The notes: generated from the sequence alone by a model not told the origin. Shown: positions 43,680 through 55,715, numbered from the stretch's first letter. The stretch: DNA of 64,000 nucleotides from Calliopsis andreniformis (GCF_051401765.1 NC_135064.1:29424001-29488000), one strand, 5' to 3'. Made by a program: numbers and translations.

Positions 43680-43985
43680 CCTCGATGATGAGAGCCTCGA
43701 TCACTGGATCCGCGGACGGCAGAGGGGCTAGCCCGTAGAAGCACGCGGTAGAGTTCTCGCCCACCCCACTTGCAGTAGAGTCACGCGGGGACGACGCCCA
43801 CCGGGCTACTCGCCGACGGCGCGGAGCGCAGCGACAGGGGGGCGCGACGAACCACACACACACCGCCGGGCACCTCTTCGACGCGACCGAGACACGCGCC
43901 GACGGTCACCCCTTCGGCGCGGCGTCCACACGCGCCGACGGTCACTTCTTCTCGCCGCGACACACCCGCGCACGCCCAGGGGACA

Positions 43986-44229
43986 GCGCGACCACGGACC
44001 GCGACACCTCTTCTCGCGAAGTCGACCGCGACGCGCCGCGACACATCGCCGACACACCGCCGACACCACCGCGACTCACCCGCACACGCCCGCCCGCCGA
44101 GGGGACAGCGCGATCACGGACCGCGACACCTCTTCTCGCGAAGTCGACCGCGACGCGCCGCGACACATCGCCGACACACCGCCGACACCACCGCGACTCA
44201 CCCGCACACGCCCGCCCGCCGAGGGGACA
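43986..44229 (+). repeat. 122-bp GC-rich tandem repeat, 2 copies (unit 1)
   Basis: Two units of 122 bp measured from gcgcgaccac to gtgcgatcac. The sequence is rich in cgccgacac, cgcgacgc and gccgag blocks, far more GC-rich than the chromosome arm. It also gives overlapping Arg/Val-rich frames on the minus strand, which are artefacts of composition. Confidence 0.93.
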
Positions 44230-44609
44230 GTGCGATCACGGCTTATCCGCTCGTGCTTTTGCCGAGTCGGATCGCACGAGGAAGTCCTCGAGGAGGGCCT
44301 TTTCTTCTTCTTTTCTCTCTTTCCCCCTTTTCTCTTCATTCCTTATGATTTTCCTCATAGAGGAGAGGCGATTCTTCGGGGAGACTGGAGTGGAGAAATT
44401 CCGAAAAACTGAAAAGAGAATCGGGGTGTGAGTTGTCTTCAACGACTCTAACCTAAAGTAGAAATTAAAGTAAGAATACCTTTTAATAAATTCAAAAAAG
44501 ATTCTCAAAGGTTTCGGGATGGAAGGGCTCGAGTCTCTGGTGGAGAACCGCTTCTCGAAATTCTTCAAGCTCATGCGACGCTTCCCTCTCAGCGAAACGA
44601 AGTAAAGTA

Positions 44610-44750
44610 GAGTGTAGTATAACCTAGAAAATTAAAAGAAAACCACGAGACATTGAAGGAAAGGCGAAACCATACTACTCTGCCTAGTGTGCATGACAGA
44701 TAGGGCGCTGCTCTGGAAATGATCTCGAGGACGCGAAAAATTTTACACGA
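44610..44750 (+). repeat. ~100-bp subtelomeric module, diverged copy (unit 1)
   Basis: Contains gcgaaaccat, a ctgcc block, atgacagatagggcgctgct and atgatctcga in the same order as the two module copies at 49615-49810, but with more differences. It recurs at the matching place in unit 2 (about 51270-51410) and unit 4 (about 62515-62650). Confidence 0.6.
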
Positions 44751-46826
44751 AACTTCTATTCAAGTATTTGATGAGACATTGCAAGGTAGACTATATAGAT
44801 ACGCGAGGATAGAGTTCTCGAAGAGAGAGAGGTTGGGGGGCTGACTCAAACTGCTGTCGCAAGGCATTTGGATAGAGACGTTGCCCACCTTTCTGCTCTG
44901 AGGGTCGTTGCACAAAGATACAAGATACGGTAGAGTCGCGAATTTCCGTCGGACACGAGCGGGGAGAGGGGAGAGCTCAACCGACGGAAGAGAGAGAGGG
45001 CACAGGATTATGCACTCTCACGGGAGACCTTTGGAAAACTGTAAATAAAATTGAATATGTTATTTCTTGCTTGACGAAGTCGCTGGCCAAAGCGTGAGGA
45101 AAACGCACGGGCGGCGCGCTGAGGGGGGAGGGAACATGAGCGATGAACGTTTGATGTTTTTGAGTTTGCTTTGCTGTGAAAGAGTGAGTTTGCTTGCATG
45201 ACAATTGAAGAGAGAAGATCGTAAGCATCACCTGGAAGACTGGGGGGCGGAAGGGAGGGGGCATAGCGAGGGAAATGATTAAATAATTCATTAACTAAGT
45301 AACCGAGAGGGCCACGAAAATTGACGTAACGGGAAAATGGAAATGCGTAGAAAATGATACGTTAGAATCGAGACGGCTAGAGGATATATGAGGGGCGAGT
45401 AAAATAAACAGGGAACCGAAGTGGCGAGGACGGAGAGGCGACATTAGAGAGGAGAAGGTCGAGGAGAAAATAAATAGTCGTAAACATGCAGAGGAAAAGT
45501 AATTAGGCGCGCCGGGTAGTTTAGGAATCGTTTTTCAAAATCGAACACTCTGGAAAAATGAGCATTGTAAAAGGGGGGAATTAACGCACAATGCGAAGGC
45601 AGGGGCGGTCGGGAATAACGGGACTTAGTACAGGTCAGGGAACGAATATTCGTCGGTACGCGGAGAAATAAAATAATAAATGCGAAGAGAATAGGAAATT
45701 ACTTGAGATAGGACACGCGAGAAACAAAAGACGAAACATAGGGACACGGACGGGATGAGCGGGACGAGGAGAAAAATAACAAATAGAATCACGAACGAGT
45801 ATAGAAATATAAGAAAATCGCGAGGCAAATTGATAGAGGCGTAACGCGAGGGACGCGTATGTCCAAGGAAGGGCATCGAGACACACAATCTAACGTGTTT
45901 GCGACTGACGTTTGATTAATAAGAGAAGTAGAGTAATTACCGTATCTGGTCGACTGTACAGCTGAGGGGAAGATGCTTTGCGGGTCCCTTCGGCGAATCA
46001 GCAATCTGCGAAACTGTAAAAATAGAAGCTTACATATCGAGATTTGATCAAACGATCAGCGTCGCACTCGCGTCGGGGTGTTTGCGTAACGCGTAGTACG
46101 CGAAGATAAAGGAAATAGGAACAATCGTAGGGGTAAGAGGATGATAGGGAATACTTTAATTACGATACTAATTGATGTTACGTGACTCGCGGACGAGCTG
46201 TCATCGGCGGGAGAGGTTAAAAGAATCGCGAGAGCCACGCGTGGTCGAGCGGGAAAAACGGGTACAGACGAGCGAGGGTGTAGGTAAAGAAGATCGTTAG
46301 CACGAGGGTAAGAGTCGGTAAAAAGTTAAAGGTAAAGAAACATTAGAGAAGAAGTCAGGTATACCGACGCGAACGAGAGTGTTCGGGCACGACTAGAATA
46401 GGGCGGCAACGGCGTTAAGGAAGGGGCGCGTAAGGGGATTCGGACGGGAACGGAAAGACAGCGCGGACGGACGAGAAATAGATAACTGAGCCGCGAAGGT
46501 GCGTAGCCGGAACGCTAGAACGATAGCAGGGGAAATTCAGATTTTAAATCTTAGGAAATTCTACACTTATATGCGTGCACACGTGTATATGTGCATGGGC
46601 ATAAGATAAAACTCAAATACCGTGCACATACGAATAGCGACGTAAGCAGCGAAAACAGTCGGGAAACTGTACACATCGAAAGTTTGCAATCGTAGGAAAT
46701 ATAACCACGTATAGGGATATGAATCGGTAAAGACGTCGCGTGGAAACACGAAACGGTATAGAAGAACGAACAGGGGAAAAGGATTCTTAGTCCATAGTCG
46801 GGCGGGTGAAACCAGTAAATCACGGG

Positions 46827-46940
46827 GGCCGAGCCGGTTGCAGGGCTCGGGGGGAATATCGAAAGTAGCCGTGGTTAAGCGGCATGCACCGAGGCACCAT
46901 CCTGGGATGGGTGAACGAGCGTTTTCACACGCCTGAAATC
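46827..46940 (+). ncRNA. 5S rRNA-like segment (unit 1)
   Basis: The block around GTTAAGC-gg-CAT (46873-46883) and GGATGGGTGA (46905-46914) matches the A-box and C-box of insect 5S rRNA, with 30 bases between TTAAG and GGATGG instead of about 29, as in 5S. A perfect hairpin (ccgagcc/ggctcgg, 46829-46850) lies upstream and a TTTT run (46922-46925) follows. The 5' and 3' arms of 5S rRNA do not match, so this is not a functional 5S gene. It could be a 5S-derived SINE or a captured Pol III promoter. Copies lie in units 2 and 3. Confidence 0.4.
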
Positions 46941-47605
46941 TCTCGAGGCGTCGTTCTCATTAAGAATGGTATGGTGTCACTCCCTCTTTCTCGGGGAGTT
47001 TCACGAGAGTAGAGTGATTCTTCTTCGCCTATCAAACAGGCAGGCACTCCTCCACCTAGCGGGTGGAGGGACTCGCGGGGAGAGTGGAAGAGGCTCTCCG
47101 CGAGATTTCGAATTTTTCGCTAACGAGCGAAACGTCAAAAGACAAGTAATTCTCGAGGAAACCCCGAGCGATTGCGAAGAATTATTATTTTTCCCGTTCT
47201 TTTCTTTTCTTCCCGCGGACCGCTCATTTGAGCCTCTCCTTTCGTTTGTGGCGTTCTACGGAGGGTCAGGGGAAATTTGGAAAATTCCCGAACAACCGTA
47301 GTACGTGAGGGTGATAAAAATTTAAGAGAAAGCGCAGTAAAGAAGGCGAATCGTAAAACGATAAATAGTAGGGACGGTGGAGTGCTGACCAGATGTGCGA
47401 CGGGTAGATGCATTTTTATATTCTCTCTCAAGGCCTAAAAATGCTGAAAGAAAAGGGAAAAATCTAAACAAAGAACAGGGAAAGCTGTAAAAAGGCCCGT
47501 TCGAAGTTTCACGCTCGTGAAGGACTGCAGATGTCCGAAAACACGTGCGAGAAACAATTGCAGAGAACGTTCGAGAAGACTTTCCTTTTTCTTTGAATGG
47601 AGAAT

Positions 47606-48112
47606 CTAGAGAGCATTTTTGAAGGAAGGTTTAGGAGACAATCGCGTAAGGGTGGCCACGTGCTCTTCGTCGTCACCCGCTCGATTGTTCGAATCGGTCA
47701 TCTGTTTCTTGTCATTGGACATCGTTTCCCTGCCTAGAGACAGGGGATGGGACGGAATGAGGAGCTGGCCGAACAATGGCGAGGTCAAACGAGAAATCTT
47801 CAACGAGTCATTCTTCTTTAATTCCTTACAAAACATTGCTCGCACGCTCTCTTCCGTTCGGGTAAAATCACGCCTGGTAACGGGAGATTTTCGACTTTGT
47901 CGTCTGGTAAGCATGCTGCGGCTGTCTCGCTTCGTCCCCTCTACGGCACGCTTCTCGTCGGCGTGGGTGGAGGGACAACGACGAACGAGAAGAGTCGAGA
48001 TACTTACAAAATGGCGGCTTCTCGGAGGAGGGTGGTACCGGCGTTCGTATGCACCCTCGGGGAAGTTCGATGCCTGGAAGGTAGAGAGGGGGTACAGGAG
48101 CACGGCCTCCAC
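47606..48112 (-). other. Conserved open frame in the cassette, coding status doubtful
   Basis: A 168-codon minus-strand frame rich in Arg, Ser, Thr and Pro. It is open in all three complete copies (also 54216-54770, lengthened to 184 codons in unit 2, and 58798-59304). An overlapping plus-strand frame of 175 codons (47619-48146) is intact in units 1 and 3 but cut by a TGA in unit 2. Near-identity of the units makes conservation of an open frame weak evidence. I recognise no domain. Confidence 0.15.
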
Positions 48113-48484
48113 CGGAGGCGGTGGTGGAGGCGCCGATCAGTGCTGACCAGTCTTCCGACGTGAAAGCATCCCGAGCATCCAAAGCATTCTTTATCGACTT
48201 CCGAGTCTTCTCTCGCGTATGAACACTTAGTGTTTGTCGTGTGTGCGTGGTGACATCGCTAGCGACGCGATCAGTGAAGCGAATATATTTGGACGTTATC
48301 GCATTCGTCTTCTATCGAAAAACTCTGAACACTTATAGTGACAATTTGACTTGAGCTTGGACTCTTTGTATTTGTGTGCGCAGTGATTCACACGAGGTCC
48401 AGACGAACAACTGCGAGGGGACGCAAAGGCCGCCGTGCTTCAAAGCTCGTGAAGGTAGGAAACTGATTAATCTCAACGTATAAC

Positions 48485-49057
48485 GCGAAGAAATAACGAG
48501 GGAGTTGCCTTCCGTGACTTTCACGGACGAAGAGGAGCATTCTTCGTCTCCTCTTTACCACTTCGTCCCCAGTAAAAGCTGCTATCGTCGTTATTCTCTT
48601 CTTCTTCATTCTTCTTCCTCCTCATTTTTCTTCTTCTTCGTCGTCTGCGTCTCGACAGTTGTTCTTCTCTGCTCTTGTCTCTCACTCTCGCGCTCGTTCT
48701 CAACGGTACACACCTACGAGAAAAGAAGAATTTACAAACGAATCGGGGAAGAATTTTCAATACGTTTAACGCGAAGAAATAACGAGGGAGTTGCCTTCCG
48801 TGACTTTCACGGACGAAGAGGAGCATTCTTCGTCTCCTCTTTACCACTTCGTCCTCAGTAAAAACTGCTATCGTCGTTGCTATCATCGTCAGCATTATTC
48901 TTCTCCTCTTCATTCTTCTTCCTCCTCATCGTTCTTCTTCTTCTTCCTCGTCCGCGTCTCGACAGCTGTTCTTCTCCGCCCTTGTCTCTCGCTCTCTCGC
49001 TCGACGATACACACCTACGGGAAAAGAAGAATTTACAAAAGAGTCGGGGAGGAACCT
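48485..49057 (+). repeat. 286-bp tandem duplication with paired hairpins (unit 1)
   Basis: Two copies begin at gcgaagaaataacgag (48485 and 48771). Each starts with two adjacent perfect inverted repeats, tccgtga-ctt-tcacgga and gacgaaga-ggagcat-tcttcgtc, and continues into a CTT/TCC-rich stretch. The duplication is also present in units 2 (55143, 55429) and 3 (59677, 59966). Confidence 0.88.
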
Positions 49058-49614
49058 TCGATACGAGATCGCGATCGGCTTGAGTGCGCGGTGCACACGA
49101 GGGCAGAATTTACTCGCGAACGGGGACGCGCGTTTTTAACGGAACGATTACAGAAATCAGGGGACAGCAACCGTACAGACTCGCGATAGCTCTCGAACCC
49201 AACCACCCCTCCATGCGGATTCTTCCATATTTTCGCGTGTCAGAATTAGCTTTTTAACAATTCGATTATCGAGCCGCGGGGGACCCTCGAACGAATCCTA
49301 CAAGAAGACGCCACGGGGCCACGAGAGAATCGTCTTACACGGCTCTCTCTCTGTTGCTTAAGAATCTGGAGAAAAACGGAAGGAAAAGGAACGTTGACGC
49401 GTTGACTTCCGGCGTAAAGATAGTACAAAGGCCCGTAGTGTCTCGAGGGAGAAAAATTCGAATCACCCGCGGAGAGGAATGCCGGGAAAAAGGAAAAACA
49501 TCAAGCGACAATCATTTTTCTTCACTGCTTCACTACTTTCCAGCGCGAAGCGTTCCGTCGGGAAAATAGTTTTCGAAAAACAAGAGTAGCGTAGCTTCAA
49601 GTTCGTTTCCTACC

Positions 49615-49810
49615 CGTCGCGGGACGTCGAAGGGTGACGAAACCACACAGCACTGCCCGAACGGGCTAACATGATAGGGCGTCGCTTCGGAGACGATCTC
49701 GGGATAAGTCCGTAGAATACAGAACCGCGAGACGTCGAAGAAGGGCGAAACCATAATTCACTGCCCGCGAGGGTTAGCTATACAGGGCGCTGCTTCTGAG
49801 ACGATCTCGC
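49615..49810 (+). repeat. Two tandem copies of the ~100-bp module (unit 1)
   Basis: Copies about 108 bp apart share gacgtcgaag, a gcgaaacca block, cactgccc, agggcg-c-gctt and gagacgatctcg. A third, diverged copy lies at 44610-44750. The same pair recurs in units 2 (about 56270-56470) and 3 (about 60820-61015). Confidence 0.8.
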
Positions 49811-50198
49811 GGACTTGCTCGCACGAGGGGATGGATTTCTCCCCCTCTCATACTAACTAATTACAATTGGCGTCGTCCCCTTATGGCGAACGCCTCGATG
49901 ATGAGAGCCTCGATCACTGGATCCGCGGACGGCAGAGGGGCTAGCCCGTAGAAGCACGCGGTAGAGTTCTCGCCCACCCCACTTGCAGTAGAGTCACGCG
50001 GGGACGACGCCCACCGGGCTACTCGCCGACGGCGCGGAGCGCAGCGACAGGGGGGCGCGACGAATCACACACACACCGCCGGGCACCTCTTCGACGCGAC
50101 CGAGACACGCGCCGACGGTCACCCCTTCGGCGCGGCGTCCACACGCGCCGACGGTCACTTCTTCTCGCCGCGACACACCCGCGCACGCCCAGGGGACA

Positions 50199-50886
50199 GC
50201 GCGACCACGGACCGCGACACCTCTTCTCGCGAAGTCGACCGCGACGCGCCGCGACACATCGCCGACACACCGCAGACACCACCGCGACTCACCCGCACAC
50301 GCCCGCCCGCCGAGGGGACAGTGCGATCACGGACCGCGACACCTCTTCTCGCGAAGTCGACCGCGACGCGCCGCGACACATCGCCGACACACCGCCGACA
50401 CCACCGCGACTCACCCGCACACGCCCGCCCGCCGAGGGGACAGTGCGATCACGGACCGCGACACCTCTTCTCGCGAAGTCGACCGCGACGCGCCGCGACA
50501 CACCGCCGACACCACCGCGACTCACCCGCACACGCCCGCCCGCCGAGGGGACAGTGCGATCACGGACCGCGACACCTCTTCTCGCGAAGTCGACCGCGAC
50601 GCGCCGCGACACACCGCCGACACCACCGCGACTCACCCGCACACGCCCGCCCGCCGAGGGGACAGTGCGATCACGGACCGCGACACCTCTTCTCGCGAAG
50701 TCGACCGCGACGCGCCGCGACACACCGCCGACACCACCGCGACTCACCCGCACACGCCCGCCCGCCGAGGGGACAGTGCGATCACGGACCGCGACACCTC
50801 TTCTCGCGAAGTCGACCGCGACGCGCCGCGACACACCGCCGACACCACCGCGACTCACCCGCACACGCCCGCCCGCCGAGGGGACA
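50199..50886 (+). repeat. GC-rich tandem array, 2 x 122 bp then 4 x 111 bp (unit 2)
   Basis: Unit starts at 50199, 50321, 50443, 50554, 50665 and 50776. The last four units lack the 11 bases acatcgccgac. Because 111 is a multiple of three while 122 is not, this block stays open in several frames (235 codons on minus, 265 and 208 on plus); these frames are a consequence of unit length, not evidence of a gene. Confidence 0.95.
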
Positions 50887-53485
50887 GTGCGATCACGGCT
50901 TATCCGCTCGTGCTTTTGCCGAGTCGGATCGCACGAGGAAGTCCTCGAGGAGGGCCTTTTCGTCTTCTTTTCTCTCTTTCCCCCTTTTCTCTTCATTCCT
51001 TATGATTTTCCTCATAGAGGAGAGGCGATTCTTCGGGGAGACTGGAGTGGAGAAATTCCGAAAAACTGAAAAGAGAATCGGGGTGAGAGTTGTCTTCAAC
51101 GACTCTAACCTAAAGTAGAAATTAAAGTAAGAATACCTTTTAATAAATTCAAAAAAGATTCTCAAAGGTTTCGGGATGGAAGGGCTCGAGTCTCTGGTGG
51201 AGAATCACTTCTCGAAATTCTTCAAGCTCATGCGACGCTTCCCTCTTGGCGAAACGAAGTAAAGTAGAGTGTAGTATAACCTAGAAAATTAAAAGAAAAC
51301 CACGAGACATTGAAGGAAAGGCGAAACCATACTACTCTGCCTAGTGTGCATGACAGATAGGGCGCTGCTCTGGAAATGATCTCGAGGACGCGAAAAATTT
51401 TATACGAAACTTCCATTCAAGTATTTGATGAGACATTGCAAGGTAGAATATATAGATACGCGAGGATAGAGTTCTCGAAGAGAGAGAGGTTGGGGGGCTG
51501 ACTCAAACTGCTGTCGCAAGGCATTTGGATAGAGACGTTGCCCACCTTTCTGCTCTGAGGGTCGTTGCACAAAGATACAAGATACGGTAGAGTCGCGAAT
51601 TTCCGTCGGACACGAGCGGGGAGAGGGGAGAGCTCAACCGACGGAAGAGAGAGAGGGCACAGGATTATGCACTCTCACGGGAGACCTTTGGAAAACTGTA
51701 AATAAAATTGAATATGTTATTTCTTGCTTGACGAAGTCGCTGGCCAAAGCGTGAGGAAAACGCACGGGCGGCGCGCTGAGGGGGGAGGGAACATGAGCGA
51801 TGAACGTTTGATGTTTTTGAGTTTGCTTTGCTGTGAAAGAGTGAGTTTGCTTGCATGACAATTGAAGAGAGAAGATCGTAAGCATCACCTGGAAGACTGG
51901 GGGGCGGAAGGGAGGGGGCATAGCGAGGGAAATGATTAAATAATTCATTAACTAAGTAACCGAGAGGGCCACGAAAATTGACGTAACGGGAAAATGGAAA
52001 TGCGTAGAAAATGATACGTTAGAATCGAGACGGCTAGAGGATATATGAGGGGCGAGTAAAATAAACAGGGAACCGAAGTGGCGAGGACGGAGAGGCGACA
52101 TTAGAGAGGAGAAGGTCGAGGAGAAAATAAATAGTCGTAAACATGCAGAGGAAAAGTAATTAGGCGCGCCGGGTAGTTTAGGAATCGTTTTTCAAAATCG
52201 AACACTCTGGAAAAATGAGCATTGTAAAAGGGGGGAATTAACGCACAATGTGAAGGCAGGGGCGGTCGGGAATAACGGGACTTAGTACAGGTCAGGGAAC
52301 GAATATTCGTCGGTAAGCGGAGAAATAAAATAATAAATGCGAAGAGAATAGGAAATTACTTGAGATAGGACACGCGAGAAACAAAAGACGAAACATAGGG
52401 ACACGGACGGGATGAGCGGGACGAGGAGAAAAATAACAAATAGAATCACGAACGAGTATAGAAATATAAGAAAATCGCGAGGCAAATTGATAGAGGCGTA
52501 ACGCGAGGGACGCGTATGTCCAAGGAAGGGCATCGAGACACACAATCTAACGTGTTTGCGACTGACGTTTGATTAATAAGAGAAGTAGAGTAATTACCGT
52601 ATCTGGTCGACTGTACAGCTGAGGGGAAGATGCTTTGCGGGTCCCTTCGGCGAATCAGCAATCTGCGAAACTGTAAAAATAGAAGCTTACATATCGAGAT
52701 TTGATCAAACGATCAGCGTCGCACTCGCGTCGGGGTGTTTGCGTAACGCGTAGTACGCGAAGATAAAGGAAATAGGAACAATCGTAGGGGTAAGAGGATG
52801 ATAGGGAATACTTTAATTACGATACTAATTGATGTTACGTGACTCGCGGACGAGCTGTCATCGGCGGGAGAGGTTAAAAGAATCGCGAGAGCCACGCGTG
52901 GTCGAGCGGGAAAAACGGGTACAGACGAGCGAGGGTGTAGGTAAAGAAGATCGTTAGCACGAGGGTAAGAGTCGGTAAAAAGTTAAAGGTAAAGAAACAT
53001 TAGAGAAGAAGTCAGGTATACCGACGCGAACGAGAGTGCTCGGGCACGACTAGAATAGGGCGGCAACGGCGTTAAGGAAGGGGCGCGTAAGGGGATTCGG
53101 ACGGGAACGGAAAGACAGCGCGGACGGACGAGAAATAGATAACTGAGCCGCGAAGGTGCGTAGCCGGAACGCTAGAACGATAGCAGGGGAAATTCAGATT
53201 TTAAATCTTAGGAAAATTCTACACTTATAAGCGTGCACACGTGTATATGCGCATGGGCATAAGATAAAACTCAAATACCGTGCACATACGAATAGCGACG
53301 TAAGCAGCGAAAACAGTCGGGAAACTGTACACATCGAAAGCTTGCAATCGTAGAAATTATAATCACGTATAGGGATATGAATCGGTAAAGACGTCGCGCG
53401 GAAACACGAAACGGTACAGAAGAACGAACAGGGGAAAAAGGATTCCTAGTCCATAGTCGGGCGGGCGGAACCAGTAAATCACGGG

Positions 53486-53599
53486 GGCCGAGCCGGTTGC
53501 AGGGCTCGGGGGGAATATCGAAAGTAGCCGTGGTTAAGCGGCATGCACCGAGGCACCATCCTGGGATGGGTGAACGAGCGTTTTCACACGCCTGAAATC
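53486..53599 (+). ncRNA. 5S rRNA-like segment (unit 2)
   Basis: Same sequence and position within the cassette as the copy at 46827; the hairpin, A-box-like and C-box-like blocks and TTTT are intact. Confidence 0.4.
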
Positions 53600-55142
53600 T
53601 CTCGAGGCGTCGTTCTCATTGAGAATGGTATGGTGTCACTCCCTCTTTCTCGGGGAGTTTCACGAGAGTAGAGTGATTCTTCTTCGCCTATCAAACAGGC
53701 AGGCACTCCTCCACCTAGCGGGTGGAGGGACTCGCGGGGAGAGTGGAAGAGGCTCTCCGCGAGATTTCGAATTTTTCGCTAACGAGCGAAACGTCAAAAG
53801 ACAAGTAATTCTCGAGGAAACCCCGAGCGATTGCGAAGAATTATTATTTTTCCCGTTCTTTTCTTCTCTTCCCGCGGACCGCTCATTTGAGCCTCTCCTT
53901 TCGTTTGTGGCGTTCTACGGAGGGTCAGGGGAAATTTGGAAAATTCCCGAACAACCGTAGTACGTGAGGGTGATAAAAATTAAGAGAAAGCGCAGTAAAG
54001 AAGGCGAATCGTAAAACGATAAATAGTAGGGACGGTGGAGTGCTGACCAGATGTGCGACGGGTAGATGCATTTTTATATTCTCTCTCAAGGCCTAAAAAT
54101 GCTGAAAGAAAAGGGAAAAATCTAAACAAAGAACAGGGAAAGCTGTAAAAAGGCCCGTTCGAAGTTTCACGCTCGTGAAGGACTGCAGATGTCCGAAAAC
54201 ACGTGCGAGAAACAATTACAGAGAACGTTCGAGAAGACTTTCCTTTTCCTTTGAATGGAGAATCTCGAGAGCATTTTTGAAGGAAGGTTTAGGAGACAAT
54301 CGCGTAAGGGTGGCCACGTGCTCTTCGTCGTCACCCGCTCGATTGTTCGAATCGGTCATCTGTTTCTTGTCATTGGACATCGTTTCCCTGCCTAGAGACA
54401 GGGGATGGGACGGAATGAGGAGCTGGCCGAACAATGGCAAGGTCAAACGAGAAATCTTCAACGAGTGATTCTTCTTTAATTCCTTACAAAACATTGCTCG
54501 CACGCTCTCTTCCGTTCGGGTAAAATCACGCCTGGTAACGGGAGATTTTCGACTTTGTCTTCTGGTACGCATGCTGCGGCTGTCTCGCTTCGTTCCCTCT
54601 ACGGCACGCTTCTCGTCGGCGTGGGTGGAGGGACAACGACGAACGAGAAGAGTCGAGATACTTACAAAATGGCGGCTTCTCGGAGGAGGGTGGTACCGGC
54701 GTTCGTATGCACCCTCGGGGAAGTTCGATGCCTGGAAGGTAGAGAGGGGGTACAGGAGCACGGCCTCCACCGGAGGCGGCGGTGGAGGCGCCGATCAGTG
54801 CTGACCAGTCTTCCGACGTGAAAGCATCCCGAGCATCCAAAGCATTCTTTATCGACTTCCGAGTCTTCTCTCGCGTATGAACACTTAGTGTTTGTCGTGT
54901 GTGCGTGGTGACATCGCTAGCGACGCGATCAGTGAAGCGAATATATTTGGACGTTATCGCATTCGTCTTCTATCGAAAAACTCTGAACACTTATAGTGAC
55001 AATTTGACTTGAGCTTGGACTCTTTGTATTTGTGTGCGCAGTGATTCACACGAGGTCCAGACGAACAACTGCGAGGGGACGCAAAGGCCGCCGTGCTTCA
55101 AAGCTCGTGAAGGTAGGAAACTGATTAATCTCAACGTATAAC

Positions 55143-55715
55143 GCGAAGAAATAACGAGGGAGTTGCCTTCCGTGACTTTCACGGACGAAGAGGAGCATTC
55201 TTCGTCTCCTCTTTACCACTTCGTCCCCAGTAAAAGCTGCTATCGTCGTTATTCTCTTCTTCTTCATTCTTCTTCCTCCTCATTTTTCTTCTTCTTCGTC
55301 GTCTGCGTCTCGACAGTTGTTCTTCTCTGCTCTTGTCTCTCACTCTCGCGCTCGTTCTCAACGGTACACACCTACGAGAAAAGAAGAATTTACAAACGAA
55401 TCGGGGAAGAATTTTCAATACGTATAACGCGAAGAAATAACGAGGGAATTGCCTTCCGTGACTTTCACGGACGAAGGGGAGCATTCTTCGTCTCCTTTTT
55501 ATCACTTCGTCCTCAGTAAAAACTGCTATCGTCGTTGCTATCATCGTCAGCATTATTCTCTTCCTCTTCATACTTCTTCCTCCTCACTGTTCTTCTTCTT
55601 CTTCGCCCGCGTCTCGACAGCTGTTCTTCTCCGCCCTTGTCTCTCGCTCTCTCGCTCGACGATACACACCTACGGGAAAAGAAGAATTTACAAAAGAGTC
55701 GGGGAAAAAACTTTC
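55143..55715 (+). repeat. 286-bp tandem duplication with paired hairpins (unit 2)
   Basis: Same arrangement as at 48485. In the second copy the hairpin arm is changed (gacgaagggg), which breaks one pair of the second stem. Confidence 0.85.

Larger units (their letters stand above)
43680..49893 (+). repeat. Subtelomeric cassette, unit 1 (6.2 kb)
   Basis: Begins at cctcgatgatgag directly after the telomeric array and runs to the start of the next unit. Order within the unit: GC-rich lead (43680-43985), two 122-bp tandem copies, a mixed region with the ~100-bp module, a long non-coding middle, the 5S-like segment (46827), two conserved overlapping frames (47606-48146), the 286-bp duplication (48485-49057), and two more module copies (49615-49810). 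It is nearly identical to unit 2 apart from the number of 111/122-bp copies and scattered substitutions. Its right half up to about 60.2 kb in unit 3 coordinates is closest to unit 3. No convincing gene was found. Confidence 0.93.

Noticed and set aside
46827..46940. Functional 5S rRNA gene
   Set aside because: Only the internal control region matches; the pairing 5' and 3' ends of 5S rRNA are absent.
50289..51118. Long open frames of 208-265 codons on both strands in unit 2
   Set aside because: They arise because the 111-bp repeat length is a multiple of three; the same region with 122-bp units in units 1 and 4 breaks up into short frames.
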